64,000 nt of DNA from Terrimonas_A sp051954695 (GCA_051954695.1 JBQCHL010000011.1:257424-321423); one strand, 5' to 3'. Counted from the stretch's first letter, positions 18,101-27,186 are shown. Notes: generated from the sequence alone by a model not told the origin. Program-made: numbers and translations.

Positions 18101-19307
18101 AATGCGCCATGTCATCCTCATTTTCGTCACTGTCTTCGAGCAAGTGCAGGTCTACTGCCGATTCCATTCCTGCTATCCCTTCAATGGATCCCCGGATATG
18201 TGTGGCATTCAACAATACCTTTTCCAGTTGTTTCTCCCTGGTCTTCCATAATTTTTCCATAGCATCCCGTTCTTTTTGAATAGATATTTTCATGCCCAGG
18301 AAACCTTCCCGGATGGCTTTCCATTGTTCGGCAAATTCATTGCTGGTGAGATAATCATAGAGCATGTGCATTTTATCGCCCTTGTTCTCATTATTCCTTA
18401 CGGCATTGGATACACGCATAATGGTGTCACGCAATACAACTGCCAGTGCTTTCACCTCAGAGTAAGAGCAGATCCAGACACCATCCTTTAAACCAAAGCC
18501 GTCCATATCACGGGGCATGGTGCGGGTAACGATCACGGCCATATCCGCACCAAGGCTGCGCATATCGGCTTTGAGCTTTTCGATCCAATCAGCAACGAAA
18601 CTGTTGGTGCGTTTGCTTTCATAAATGATCTTTCCGCACTCCTGCCCCAGGTTGTTGCGGACAGTTTGCACGCAATCCGCGCCACGGACACCTTTACCTA
18701 CTTCGGCAACGAGGTCGAATGGGAAAGCAGTGCGCAGCATTTCTTCCAGTGCCAGTTCCTGGATCTCTCCCTGCAATTGGGTAGAGCCCTGTTCTGCTTT
18801 GCGGCGCATTTCATCAGCCAGTTTCTTCTGGTCTTCCAGTTGTTTTTCCAGTTCTTTCAACCGCAACTGGAATTCACTTTCCCGGGCAGCTACTTTTTGT
18901 TCTTCTATTTTACGGAGGTCTTCAGAAAGTTTTTCCCGTTCCTGCTGCAATTTTTTCTGTACAGTGATCTCCAGTTCATCTTCCTTATTTTTCAGTTCCT
19001 GTTCCTTCTTTAAATATTCCAGTTCTTTTTGGCGGGCCAACTTCAGTTTTTCTTCGTTGTCTTTATTATTTTGTTCAAGCAGGCGGAGTTTGTTTTCAAA
19101 ATCACTTGTGAGATTTTTGCGGATGTTCTCTTCCATGCTTTGCTGCATACGCTTTCTTTCCTCTTCCAGTTTGAGCTGGAATTCTTCATTCTTTTTCTTC
19201 TGCCAGTCTGCTGCTTTGGAGCGTAATTCTTTTTCCACTTCTTCCCTTATTGCGTCATTCGGTTCAAACTGGTGACCGCAATTCGGACATTTTATATCGG
19301 TAGCCAT
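18099..19307 (-). CDS. DUF2130 protein with zinc ribbon, coiled coil and nuclease-like core
   Basis: A 402-residue protein. Residues 7-10 are CPNC, a zinc ribbon half-site; residues of about 20-190 are an almost continuous Lys/Glu-rich coiled coil; the C-terminal half is the DUF2130 domain. In that domain GADC (Asp211) followed by IIYESKRT (Glu230, Lys232) fits the spaced D...E-x-K pattern of PD-(D/E)XK nucleases, and the overall plan of coiled coil plus nuclease fold recalls RmuC. Nuclease activity is inferred from the motif only. The start is the ATG directly before ATDIKCPNC. It converges with the DUF3857 pair. Confidence 0.85.
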   Translation of the reverse strand: MATDIKCPNCGHQFEPNDAIREEVEKELRSKAADWQKKKNEEFQLKLEEERKRMQQSMEENIRKNLTSDFENKLRLLEQNNKDNEEKLKLARQKELEYLKKEQELKNKEDELEITVQKKLQQEREKLSEDLRKIEEQKVAARESEFQLRLKELEKQLEDQKKLADEMRRKAEQGSTQLQGEIQELALEEMLRTAFPFDLVAEVGKGVRGADCVQTVRNNLGQECGKIIYESKRTNSFVADWIEKLKADMRSLGADMAVIVTRTMPRDMDGFGLKDGVWICSYSEVKALAVVLRDTIMRVSNAVRNNENKGDKMHMLYDYLTSNEFAEQWKAIREGFLGMKISIQKERDAMEKLWKTREKQLEKVLLNATHIRGSIEGIAGMESAVDLHLLEDSDENEDDMAH

Positions 19308-19440
19308 CAGGTAATTATTTAAAGATCAAAAATACTAAAGAGAAAGCATGAATTGGCAGGGAACTTGACCGATACATTTTGTCATAGCCAAGGCAATATT
19401 CAGGTATTATGTTAATCCTTACCTTTCCTGAAATTTTTGT

Positions 19441-20361
19441 ATGGAAAGGGATTTTCGCCTTTTATTGATGTTGCTTGTTTTGTTTGGCGGTCAATCTGCA
19501 TTGGCTCAGGATACCAGGCGAAACAGTTTAGACGGGATAAAACAAGTGGTTAAAGGAGCAGTGCTGAACAAGATCTCCAGCCAATTCAGTTTCACTGAAG
19601 GGCCTGCTGTAAATAAAAAAGGTGATATTTATTTCACTGATCAGCCCAACGATAAAATATGGAAGTATGATGTGAGAGGAAATTTGTCTCTTTTTATGGA
19701 CAGCGCCGGCCGCTCCAACGGATTGTATTTCGACCGGCAGGGTAATCTTCTTGCCTGTGCGGATGAAAAAGGTGAATTGTGGTCCATTTCACCGGCAGGA
19801 GAAAAAAAAGTGTTGCTGGATAATTACGGAGATAAGCAGCTTAATGGTCCTAATGATCTTTGGGTAGACCCCAAGGGAGGTATTTATTTCACAGACCCTT
19901 ATTACCAGCGGGATTACTGGAAGCGGAAGCAACCTGCCCAGGATGGGATGAAAGTATATTATTTGCCCAGGGGTGCAAAGCAGGCAAGGGTAGTGGAAGA
20001 TGAATTGGTAAGACCTAATGGCATTGTTGGCACGCCGGATGGAAGAACATTGTATGTTGCCGATATACAGGCAGATAAAACCTACAGGTATAGGATCGGG
20101 GAGGATGGCAAGCTGAGTGGGAAAGAATTATTTGTGCCGCAGGGCTCAGACGGCATTACACTGGATGATCAGGGCAATCTTTATTTGACCGGCTCCGGTG
20201 TTACCATTTATAATAATGAAGGAGTGAAGATTGGTCATATTCCTGTACCCTCCAAGTGGGTCGGCAATATTTGTTTTGGAGGGAAGAAAAGGAATATGCT
20301 GTTCATTACTGCTTCTGAGTCTGTATATACTTTGAAGATGAGGGTTAGGGGAGTGGAGTAG
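19441..20361 (+). CDS. SMP-30/gluconolactonase-like beta-propeller protein, secreted
   Basis: A 306-residue protein with a signal peptide (MERDFRLLLMLLVLFGGQSALAQ). The mature part is a six-bladed propeller of the SMP-30/gluconolactonase/LRE family: FTEGPAVNKKGDIYFTD carries the metal-binding Glu, and NGPNDLWVDPKGGIYFTDP and RPNGIVGTPDG give the expected Asn and Asp sites. It likely hydrolyses a sugar lactone or related ester in the periplasm. The stop abuts the stop of the MFS gene on the other strand with no gap. A functional link with the GMC dehydrogenase at 3.4 kb is possible but not shown. Confidence 0.9.
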   Translation: MERDFRLLLMLLVLFGGQSALAQDTRRNSLDGIKQVVKGAVLNKISSQFSFTEGPAVNKKGDIYFTDQPNDKIWKYDVRGNLSLFMDSAGRSNGLYFDRQGNLLACADEKGELWSISPAGEKKVLLDNYGDKQLNGPNDLWVDPKGGIYFTDPYYQRDYWKRKQPAQDGMKVYYLPRGAKQARVVEDELVRPNGIVGTPDGRTLYVADIQADKTYRYRIGEDGKLSGKELFVPQGSDGITLDDQGNLYLTGSGVTIYNNEGVKIGHIPVPSKWVGNICFGGKKRNMLFITASESVYTLKMRVRGVE

Positions 20362-21534
20362 CTACCGGTCTGGTTCTTTAATTCCGATCAGGAAATATAA
20401 AAGAACAGCCAGCGATATTATTGCGGTTGCTGTAAATGCAGGGACAGCCCCGAACCGGAACCACAACCAGCCTGTAATAAAACTTGCCAGCATGGTACAA
20501 ATGCTTTGAAATCCGGTGTAGGTACCTATAGCGGTGGCTGTATCTGCTTTATTGGTGATATTGCTGATCCAGGCTTTGGAGATACCTTCGGTTGCTGCAG
20601 CATATAATCCATATAGCAGGAAAAGGAAACCATAAAAATATATACTGCCATTAAAACTCATCCCGGCATATACCAATGCAAAGAGGAGCAGCCCTGTAAT
20701 AAATACTTTTTTCAATCCTATCTTATCGGCAAGTATCCCTAATGGGAATGCTGCGAGGGCAAATACCAGGTTATAAAAGATATAGACGCCGATGGTGGCG
20801 GAATCGTCAAGCCCGGCTTGCTTTACTTTAAGTAGAAGAAAAACATCTGAACTGTTGCATAAAGTGAAGATCAGTAATCCGGCTACCAGTTTCCGGTAAG
20901 CGGCAGGACTGTGCTTCCAGTAATGCAGGAATGAGAAAAAAGAGACAGGCGCCTTATTTTCTTTTGGCTTCCGGTTTTTGTCTTTAAGATAAAAGGACAG
21001 GCAGATGGCCAGCAGGCCGGGAATAAAAGCGATAAGGAACAGTGCCTGGTATTGTCCCGGATAAAAATACAGATAGATCAATGCGAATAGAGGGCCCAGC
21101 ACTGCCCCAACAGTATCCATCGAACGGTGAAAACCAAAGACACGGCCTTTGGTGCCGGTAGTTGCTTCATCAGAAAGCAGTGCATCCCTGGCCCCGGTGC
21201 GGATGCCTTTACCTAACCGGTCAATCGTCCGGGCAAGGAATATCCAGAGCGGATATACAAAAGCAGCCATCATAGGTTTGGATAAAGCACTTAAAGTATA
21301 ACCTAACTGTACAAAAGGTGCCCGCCTGCCTGTATGGTCAGACAGCTTGCCAAAATATCCTTTGCTTAGTCCTGCTGTAGCTTCAGCAATTCCTTCCAGT
21401 ATGCCGATCAGCAATACAGAAAACCCGATACTCTTTAAATAAATAGGCATAATTGGATATAGCATTTCACTGGCCGTGTCCGTAAACAGGCTGATGAATG
21501 ATAGTATCCATATTGTGCGCGTCAGGTAATTCAT
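20362..21534 (-). CDS. MFS transporter
   Basis: A 390-residue major facilitator protein with 12 hydrophobic segments. The loop between helices 2 and 3 has the family motif (GYFGKLSDHTGRRAPFV), and the loop after helix 4 has RTIDRLGKGIRTGARDAL, matching a subgroup of bacterial MFS proteins that resemble quinolone- or sugar-exporters. Helix 8-9 has LADKIGLKKV, the repeat of the motif in the second half. The substrate cannot be told from sequence. No regulator is adjacent. Confidence 0.9.
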   Translation of the reverse strand: MNYLTRTIWILSFISLFTDTASEMLYPIMPIYLKSIGFSVLLIGILEGIAEATAGLSKGYFGKLSDHTGRRAPFVQLGYTLSALSKPMMAAFVYPLWIFLARTIDRLGKGIRTGARDALLSDEATTGTKGRVFGFHRSMDTVGAVLGPLFALIYLYFYPGQYQALFLIAFIPGLLAICLSFYLKDKNRKPKENKAPVSFFSFLHYWKHSPAAYRKLVAGLLIFTLCNSSDVFLLLKVKQAGLDDSATIGVYIFYNLVFALAAFPLGILADKIGLKKVFITGLLLFALVYAGMSFNGSIYFYGFLFLLYGLYAAATEGISKAWISNITNKADTATAIGTYTGFQSICTMLASFITGWLWFRFGAVPAFTATAIISLAVLLYFLIGIKEPDR

Positions 21535-21705
21535 GCATGATAAAGTTAGTAGTTGTTGTGGCAGTTAAGTAAAATCTGTTTTGGTTTTTTCACAAGAAAT
21601 GATGGGAAAAATATCCAAACGTTTAGTTGAAAAAACGTTGGGTTGAACAATCACGCATTCTACTTTTACTCCTCTTTTATTAACTAACTCAATAAACCGA
21701 ACTAT

Positions 21706-23202
21706 ATGAGAATTCTAAATTCCCTAACCCTCTGTATGTATCCTTGCTCTTTGTTAATTATGATGGCCCTTTCAAACTGTAAAAAAGAAGATCAGCAGTT
21801 TGAGACCAGATCTGAACAACCAGTTATAGATATTGGATTAAGCCGCTTCTTTACAGATCACCTTCCTGTAGAACCATTGGCCCGAACTATCCGGGAATTT
21901 GTTATCAGAGAAGACCAGCGGTATCATTTTGCAGAAGAATACTCCAGGAAGATCGGTATCCCCAGATGGGATAAGGTAATTAGTGTTTATGACAGGAAGA
22001 AAGCTGGTATAAGCTATGGAAATGGTTCTTATGATTCGACTATTTCGTATATCCCTTTTGTAAAGGATTCGCAATCTCAGGTTAATGCCTGTTTGATCAT
22101 TAAGACCATGAATAATGATACGAGCTTTAGAGTACTGTATCAAAATGAATATGATGATTTTGGTTTGGATAAAGCAAGAAATATCTTTCATCTATTTGCT
22201 TTAATGGAGAACCGTGTATCCGGGACGGAAAAGTTCTCCATTACAGATGAGCGATTGCTTACTGATGCTGAAAGGGCAGAAATAATTAATGCTGGCCTGA
22301 GTGAGGATGATATCACCGTAACATATACACTAAAAAGAAATGCCGGTACTCAAAATACCAGCAAAGCCTTCGCAATAGAGCAATGCTATCTTATCACTTA
22401 TTGTATACAATACGGACTAAAGCCTTTCAAAGCAGGACTGTTGAATCAACATCTCTCCGTTAATAATACAGATGAGCCATGTATTTCATGGGGCTCATAC
22501 ACAGAGTGCTGGACTGAATGGATTGATATTCCCGACGGCTGGGGCTATGTTCCTGGTAGTGATATAGAACCGGACAATGGAGGAGATGGAAGTGGCGGCA
22601 CCGGTTCAAACTGGCCTTCACCGGTTGACCCTACCCCCTGCAAATCAGGAAGGCCTGCCAGTTCTTGCGAATGGAGTGGATGGGAACCTTTGACACCAGA
22701 CCAGGTATTGGCTTTTGAAGATATGCTGGCTCCGGATGATAGCTTTGAATATAATGTACTTATCAACCCTTCCTTTCAAACCTTTAATTCACTGTATGAA
22801 TTCCAGGTATATAAAGATGCTATCGGCAACCTGAACAATACTCATTATGATCTTTCCATACCAACAATAATTCTCAATCAACAGGAAAAGATCAAAAGAG
22901 GAAGATATAACCTGAATTTCGTTGGAGGCGTTGATGTAGACGTTACATTGGAAAAAATTGATGGGTTTTGGAAGATAAAGGAAGTAGAATCTGATACCTG
23001 GGGTTTTACTCCCATGACATCCTGGCATCAGACTGCAACCAGGAAAAGCCTTACCGGAAATGAAATAACCCTGGATGTTTTTGGTAAACTACATTACAAT
23101 GTTATCATTGATGGTATAGGGACTATCTATAAACAGGATTTTAAATTCAGGCTGAAATTCAATAATGCTACCGGTGAACTTATCTCTATAAGCAGATTTT
23201 AA
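21706..23202 (+). CDS. Lipoprotein of unknown function
   Basis: A 498-residue protein I do not recognise. The N-terminus is a lipoprotein signal with a lipobox ending ALSNC (Cys near residue 25), followed by KKEDQQFETRSEQ, so it is anchored in a membrane and probably at the surface. The middle has paired Cys segments (EPCISWGSYTECWTEW and CKSGRPASSCEWSGWE) flanking a Gly/Ser/Pro-rich linker at about residue 290-305, and the C-terminal 170 residues look like a compact beta domain. Upstream, 21615-21650 holds two CCAACGTTT-like half sites in inverted order that could be an operator. A 34-residue peptide gene follows 10 bp later. Confidence 0.75.
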   Translation: MRILNSLTLCMYPCSLLIMMALSNCKKEDQQFETRSEQPVIDIGLSRFFTDHLPVEPLARTIREFVIREDQRYHFAEEYSRKIGIPRWDKVISVYDRKKAGISYGNGSYDSTISYIPFVKDSQSQVNACLIIKTMNNDTSFRVLYQNEYDDFGLDKARNIFHLFALMENRVSGTEKFSITDERLLTDAERAEIINAGLSEDDITVTYTLKRNAGTQNTSKAFAIEQCYLITYCIQYGLKPFKAGLLNQHLSVNNTDEPCISWGSYTECWTEWIDIPDGWGYVPGSDIEPDNGGDGSGGTGSNWPSPVDPTPCKSGRPASSCEWSGWEPLTPDQVLAFEDMLAPDDSFEYNVLINPSFQTFNSLYEFQVYKDAIGNLNNTHYDLSIPTIILNQQEKIKRGRYNLNFVGGVDVDVTLEKIDGFWKIKEVESDTWGFTPMTSWHQTATRKSLTGNEITLDVFGKLHYNVIIDGIGTIYKQDFKFRLKFNNATGELISISRF

Positions 23203-23212
23203 ACCTTTATAT

Positions 23213-23317
23213 ATGGAACTATATACAATTGATTTGAAAGTAGTACTCTGGACAGTATTATGGCTTGCGGTAATAATATTTGCAGGAATACGGATTTATA
23301 GGATTTTCAGGAAATAA
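23213..23317 (+). CDS. 34-residue single-span membrane peptide
   Basis: ATG at 23213 to TAA at 23317 encodes MELYTIDLKVVLWTVLWLAV followed by a hydrophobic run and a basic IRIYRIFRK tail. The charge pattern (acidic N-terminus, about 18 hydrophobic residues, strongly basic C-terminus) fits a bitopic inner-membrane peptide. It begins 10 bp after the lipoprotein gene and is followed by a terminator, which places it as the last gene of that operon. No family was recognised, and the call rests on composition and position. Confidence 0.5.
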   Translation: MELYTIDLKVVLWTVLWLAVIIFAGIRIYRIFRK

Positions 23318-23365
23318 GGAAGAAGTAGTTACAAAGCTCTGTTGAACCCGATCCAACAAAACGAT

Positions 23366-23404
23366 AAGTACAAGACGGTAAGGATATCCGCCTTGTACTT
23401 TTTA
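23366..23404 (+). terminator. Intrinsic terminator after the lipoprotein/small peptide operon
   Basis: Arms AAGTACAAGACGG (from 23366) and CCGCCTTGTACTT (to 23400) form a 13-bp stem with one A-C mismatch, followed by a short T run. Confidence 0.75.
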
Positions 23405-23437
23405 AGTGTTGATTTAAGTACTGGTCTCAGTAATGCT

Positions 23438-23815
23438 TTAATAAAAGAATTGCTCTGACACGATCAGGCCATTTCTCACTTCATACAGCATGATCTGGTT
23501 AACTTGTATCCTTCCAATTTCCCGTATCGTCATATCCTTTTTCCTTGTTACGGCAAAATGACTGCTGCTAACGATCGGTTCAGATGTCTGGGCGCTGTGA
23601 AGTGCTTCTACCTTTTTTACCCAGTTCTCTCCTTTTTCACGAACAGCGCTTTTCCCTTCAGCATTTGGCAGGTATTTTGAATTTGGCGGTTCTATGCTTT
23701 TTACATTATCTGCAAAAAGCTCGTCCTGGATCTCAAACCACTTTTCCTGTTGGGCAAGTTCATTGAACCGGTCAGCTACTTGCTGCGTCGTCAATACCAA
23801 TGTATTTGTCGCCAT
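23438..23815 (-). CDS. SnoaL/NTF2-like protein
   Basis: A 125-residue protein of the NTF2-like fold group: helix TTQQVADRFNELAQQEKWFEIQDELFADNVKSIEP, then an antiparallel beta sheet ending YEVRNGLIVSEQFFY. Such proteins bind or isomerise small molecules, or serve as subunits; no catalytic residues can be assigned. It lies 10 bp downstream of the SRPBCC gene and is co-transcribed with it. Confidence 0.8.
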   Translation of the reverse strand: MATNTLVLTTQQVADRFNELAQQEKWFEIQDELFADNVKSIEPPNSKYLPNAEGKSAVREKGENWVKKVEALHSAQTSEPIVSSSHFAVTRKKDMTIREIGRIQVNQIMLYEVRNGLIVSEQFFY

Positions 23816-23825
23816 AATAGTTTTT

Positions 23826-24296
23826 TTATTGATGTTTACTTATTTCCTCATTGAGGATATTGGGTCGCCCTTTGCCTGTATTGATCAGGCTTAACAAGCT
23901 GTGTTCCACAAACTGGGCCCATCCATCGGAGCAATCGCGGAAACATTCAATTTTGGGATGTAAACCCAGATGGGTGAAAACTACCTGTGTCTTATTATCC
24001 TGCCTGGATATTTCAAAGCTGATCCTGGTACCGGTCCATTCCTCTTTGTCTTTAAGAAAATTCAGGCGGCTTTCTGTAACAAGCCAAACCACTTTTTTCC
24101 CGGGGATCACTTCTACCAGTTTTTGTTTGGAATAGTGAACGTCTTCGAAGAAGTATACTTCAAATTCGTCACCCGGTTTTTGAGAATTGCCTTTAAGGTC
24201 TTCACACCACCATCCGCGGACATTATTGATGGCATTGAATACTTCTTCGGGAGATTTGCTTGTTTGTAAACTAATAGTGAAATATTGATTTTCCAT
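23826..24296 (-). CDS. SRPBCC (AHSA1-like) domain protein
   Basis: A 156-residue START/AHSA1-type protein: SPEEVFNAINNVRGWWCEDLKG at the N-terminus, then GDEFEVYF and VIPGKKVVWLV strands, and a C-terminal helix with WAQFVEHSLLSLINTGKG. This fold binds hydrophobic ligands. It is the first gene of a two-gene unit with the NTF2-like gene and diverges from the GlxA-type regulator at 24431, which could control it. Confidence 0.85.
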   Translation of the reverse strand: MENQYFTISLQTSKSPEEVFNAINNVRGWWCEDLKGNSQKPGDEFEVYFFEDVHYSKQKLVEVIPGKKVVWLVTESRLNFLKDKEEWTGTRISFEISRQDNKTQVVFTHLGLHPKIECFRDCSDGWAQFVEHSLLSLINTGKGRPNILNEEISKHQ

Positions 24297-24390
24297 AACT
24301 CTTTTTTTATTGATGAATGTATTTCCACCACAAATTTATTGTCAGAATATATCCGGAAAGGGGTGTTAAATAGACTTTGTAGTGGGTTGA

Positions 24391-24417
24391 TTTGGACATG
24401 CTATCTATTTATCTTTG
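24391..24417 (+). promoter_or_regulatory. Predicted promoter of the GlxA-type regulator
   Basis: TTTG at 24391-24394, then 15 nt, then an exact -7 box TATCTTTG at 24410-24417; the start codon is 13 bp downstream. A TTGA at 24387 would give the more usual spacing of 19. Confidence 0.5.
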
Positions 24418-24430
24418 CAAAAAGAATCCG

Positions 24431-25411
24431 ATGAAACATCTTACTATAATAGTCCCGGAAGGTCAAAATAACCTGAGCAGTATAGTAGGGGCTTATAAAA
24501 TATTTACCAGGGCCAATGAGTACTGGGTGAAAACCGGCCGCAAGGAATTGTTTAAGATCCAACTTGCGGGGATTTCCAAAAAAGTGGATTTCTATGATGG
24601 CCTGTTTTCCGTAAAGCCACATATTAATATCTCTGCTATTACCAAAACCCATCTCATCATTATTCCATCATTAAATCATAATTATAATAAAGCGCTGAAA
24701 GGAAACGGGTTGATCGTTGACTGGATTGAAAAGCAATATAAGAACGGTGCTGAAGTAGCGAGTATCTGCACCGGAGCTTTTTTGTTGGCATCATCAGGAT
24801 TACTGAATGGTAAAACCTGTTCTACACATTGGGCGGCTGCGGATAATTTCAGAAATATGTTTCCGCAAGTTGATTTGCAAACCGATAAGCTGATCACTGA
24901 TGAAAGCGGAATTTATACCAATGGTGGTGCTTATTCCTTCCTGAACCTGATCATTTATCTTATCGAAAAATATTACGATAGACAAACAGCTATTTTCTGT
25001 TCCAAAGTATTCCAGATTGAGATAGACAGGCAAAGCCAATCATCCTTTACTATTTTCACCGGTCAGAAATTACATAGTGATGAAATGATTAAGAGCGCCC
25101 AGGCTTTTATTGAAAAGAACCTGCATGAAAAAATATCCGTTGAACAGTTATCGTCCAGGTTTGCCATTGGCAGGCGAAACTTCGACAGGAGATTTATCAA
25201 AGCGACCGGGAACACCCCAGTTGAATATTTACAAAGGGCAAAAATTGAATCGGCCAAAAAGGCCTTTGAAACCACTCGCAAAACAGTAAATGAAATTATG
25301 TACGAGGTCGGCTATGCGGACGTGAAAGCTTTCCGGGAGGTGTTCAGGAAGATCACGGGAATGTCGCCATTGGAGTATAGAAGCAAATACAATAAGGAAG
25401 CAGTGGTTTAG
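24431..25411 (+). CDS. GlxA family transcriptional regulator (DJ-1/PfpI plus AraC HTH)
   Basis: A 326-residue regulator. Residues 1-190 are a DJ-1/PfpI-type amidotransferase-like domain with the nucleophile-elbow Cys113 in ASICTGAFLLASSG and NGKTCSTHW after it; in this family it senses a ligand rather than acting as an enzyme. The C-terminal 100 residues hold two helix-turn-helix units of AraC type (EQLSSRFAIGRRNFDRRF and VNEIMYEVGYADVKAFREVF, ending GMSPLEYR). The ATG at 24431 (MKHLTIIVPEG) starts the domain; a longer frame exists from 24392. It diverges from the SRPBCC/NTF2 genes. Confidence 0.9.
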   Translation: MKHLTIIVPEGQNNLSSIVGAYKIFTRANEYWVKTGRKELFKIQLAGISKKVDFYDGLFSVKPHINISAITKTHLIIIPSLNHNYNKALKGNGLIVDWIEKQYKNGAEVASICTGAFLLASSGLLNGKTCSTHWAAADNFRNMFPQVDLQTDKLITDESGIYTNGGAYSFLNLIIYLIEKYYDRQTAIFCSKVFQIEIDRQSQSSFTIFTGQKLHSDEMIKSAQAFIEKNLHEKISVEQLSSRFAIGRRNFDRRFIKATGNTPVEYLQRAKIESAKKAFETTRKTVNEIMYEVGYADVKAFREVFRKITGMSPLEYRSKYNKEAVV

Positions 25412-25498
25412 GGGCGCCCAAACGCCAACGCTATGTAATAAAGCTCTCGCATATGCTACCGCTTTTGTAACTTGAGACTGATTGAACATTATTTTAGA

Positions 25499-25876
25499 AT
25501 GACTGCACCTCAAAGCACCATATTGCGCAAAAAAGAAATAGCCGGCAGGTATTTCAGTTTGCTCGATGACCACCTTGCTGATCTTATCAGTGGCAAAGCA
25601 ACTGAAATGCTGGAATTAAAGGATATTGCTCAGAAACTGTTTGTATCCCACAAATACCTTATCGAGATCATCAAAGAAGATTATGGTCATCACCCCTGCC
25701 ATTTTTATATACAAAAGATACTGGATCAGGCTAATGCTTTGCTTGCCGGGACCGATCTTGCCGTAAGCGAAATCGCTCTTAAACTGACTTATGATCCTTC
25801 CAATTTCGGCAAGTTTTATAAGAAATATATGGGAATAACTCCGGGCCAGTACAGGGAAAAGTATTCATCCCGGTAA
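25499..25876 (+). CDS. AraC-type HTH regulator, DNA-binding domain only
   Basis: A 125-residue protein that is little more than an AraC DNA-binding domain: first HTH LKDIAQKLFVSHKYLIEII, second HTH VSEIALKLTYDPSNFGKFYKKYMGITPGQYRE. There is no ligand-binding domain, so it either responds through another protein or is constitutive. The ATG at 25499 is preferred to a TTG at 25472. It stands 78 bp upstream of the SDR gene at 25955 and may regulate it. Confidence 0.85.
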   Translation: MTAPQSTILRKKEIAGRYFSLLDDHLADLISGKATEMLELKDIAQKLFVSHKYLIEIIKEDYGHHPCHFYIQKILDQANALLAGTDLAVSEIALKLTYDPSNFGKFYKKYMGITPGQYREKYSSR

Positions 25877-25954
25877 AAAACCGAAAAGTTCACCATGATA
25901 TCCCGCCATAAGCGGCTCAACTTTACTTCATCATTGAACATTAAAAAAGATCTT

Positions 25955-26710
25955 ATGTCAAGAAATGATTTAAAGGGTAAAGTGGTTCTTATTGCCGGAG
26001 GAGCTAAAAACCTGGGCGGATTGATAAGCCGTAATCTGGCAGCGAAAGGCGCAAAACTGGCTATTCATTACAACAGTGATAAAACAAAAGCAGAAGCTGA
26101 AAAAACACTTGCTGATATAAAAGCCGGCGGAGGCGAAGCAATATTGTTGCAGGGCGACCTTACCAAAGTAGACAATGTGCAGAAACTCTTTGCAGATGCA
26201 AAGGCTAAATTGGGAGGTATCGATATTGCCATCAACACAGTGGGTATGGTGCTTAAAAAACCTTTTGTAGATACAACAGAGGCGGAATATGATACTATGA
26301 TGGCGATAAATGCCAAGCAGGCTTATTTCTTTATACAGGAGGCAGGCAGGCGGTTAAACGATAATGGGAAGATATGCACGATCGTGACTTCACTCCTGGC
26401 CGCTTTTACCGGATATTATTCCACTTATGCGGGAGCCAAAGCCCCGGTTGAACATTTTACAAGGGCTGCATCGAAAGAATTTGGCGAAAGAGGAATATCT
26501 GTCACTGCTGTGGCTCCCGGCCCTATGGATACTCCGTTCTTTTATCCTGCAGAAACCAATGATTCCGTGGCTTATCACAAATCGGCTTCTGCGCTCGGCG
26601 GGCTTACAAGAATCGAAGACATTGCACCACTTGTAGAATTCCTGGTTACAGATGGATGGTGGATTACCGGTCAAACCATTTTTGCAAACGGTGGGTATAC
26701 CACCCGATAA
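25955..26710 (+). CDS. SDR family oxidoreductase
   Basis: A 251-residue short-chain dehydrogenase. Cofactor motif AGGAKNLGG near residues 14-22, the INTVG strand near 90, catalytic Ser in VTSLLAAFTG and YAGAK near residue 158-162. HYNSDKTKAEAEKTL after strand 2 has a basic residue set that favours NADP(H). ATG at 25955 (MSRNDLKGKVVLIAGG) fits the family; the frame extends upstream to 25895. It follows the short AraC gene and ends at a strong hairpin. Confidence 0.9.
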   Translation: MSRNDLKGKVVLIAGGAKNLGGLISRNLAAKGAKLAIHYNSDKTKAEAEKTLADIKAGGGEAILLQGDLTKVDNVQKLFADAKAKLGGIDIAINTVGMVLKKPFVDTTEAEYDTMMAINAKQAYFFIQEAGRRLNDNGKICTIVTSLLAAFTGYYSTYAGAKAPVEHFTRAASKEFGERGISVTAVAPGPMDTPFFYPAETNDSVAYHKSASALGGLTRIEDIAPLVEFLVTDGWWITGQTIFANGGYTTR

Positions 26711-26725
26711 GCCTTATCCTTAGAA

Positions 26726-26763
26726 AAGAATTCCAATGCTCTGTTCAGAGCATTGGAATTCTT
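26726..26763. terminator. Intrinsic terminator
   Basis: Perfect 17-bp stem (26726-26742 with 26747-26763) and a GTTC loop, directly after the SDR gene. A-rich on the left and T-containing on the right. Confidence 0.85.
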
Positions 26764-26838
26764 ATTATGAAACCTGGCTTTTATCAGAATGTACCATTCC
26801 GAAAATCTGGTTATATTTAGTTAAGCAAAACAAACCTG

Positions 26839-27186
26839 ATGCTGATCAAAATATTAAGCGGAGCACTTATGCTCGTGGCTGTCTTAATGGGCCTGAAGCA
26901 GGGATATGCCATGGTTGCAGCCAAACCGGAAATGGTGACCATGTTTGACAAATGGCATTTCAATAAAACAGGTTTGCTGATCCTTGGTCTTATCACCATG
27001 CTTAGTGCCTTACTGATCCTGCATCCTAAAACATTTCTCTCGGGCAACTTCCTGATGGCTGCCAGCATCCTGCTGATCATCTGTTTCCATCTGCAGGATA
27101 AAGATCTGAAGGGCGTACTGATTGAAATACCCTTTTTACTGATCAACCTCGTGCTTCTTTACCTGCATCATCCCTTAAAAAGCTAA
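26839..27186 (+). CDS. DoxX-like small membrane protein
   Basis: A 115-residue protein with four membrane helices (about residues 5-25, 45-62, 68-88, 92-110). The pattern LMLVAVLMGLKQGYAM with MFDKWHFNKTGLLILG resembles DoxX/DUF4345-like small membrane proteins. Function unknown; it stands between convergent accessory genes. A weak -7-like TATATTTA lies 20 bp upstream. Confidence 0.75.
   Translation: MLIKILSGALMLVAVLMGLKQGYAMVAAKPEMVTMFDKWHFNKTGLLILGLITMLSALLILHPKTFLSGNFLMAASILLIICFHLQDKDLKGVLIEIPFLLINLVLLYLHHPLKS

Noticed and set aside
18625..19275. Plus-strand frame of 216 codons opposite the DUF2130 gene
   Set aside because: Almost only Ser, Phe and Leu, the expected antisense of a Glu/Lys-rich coiled coil.
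24392..24430. N-terminal extension of the GlxA-type regulator
   Set aside because: It runs over a good promoter and the protein domain begins at the ATG at 24431.
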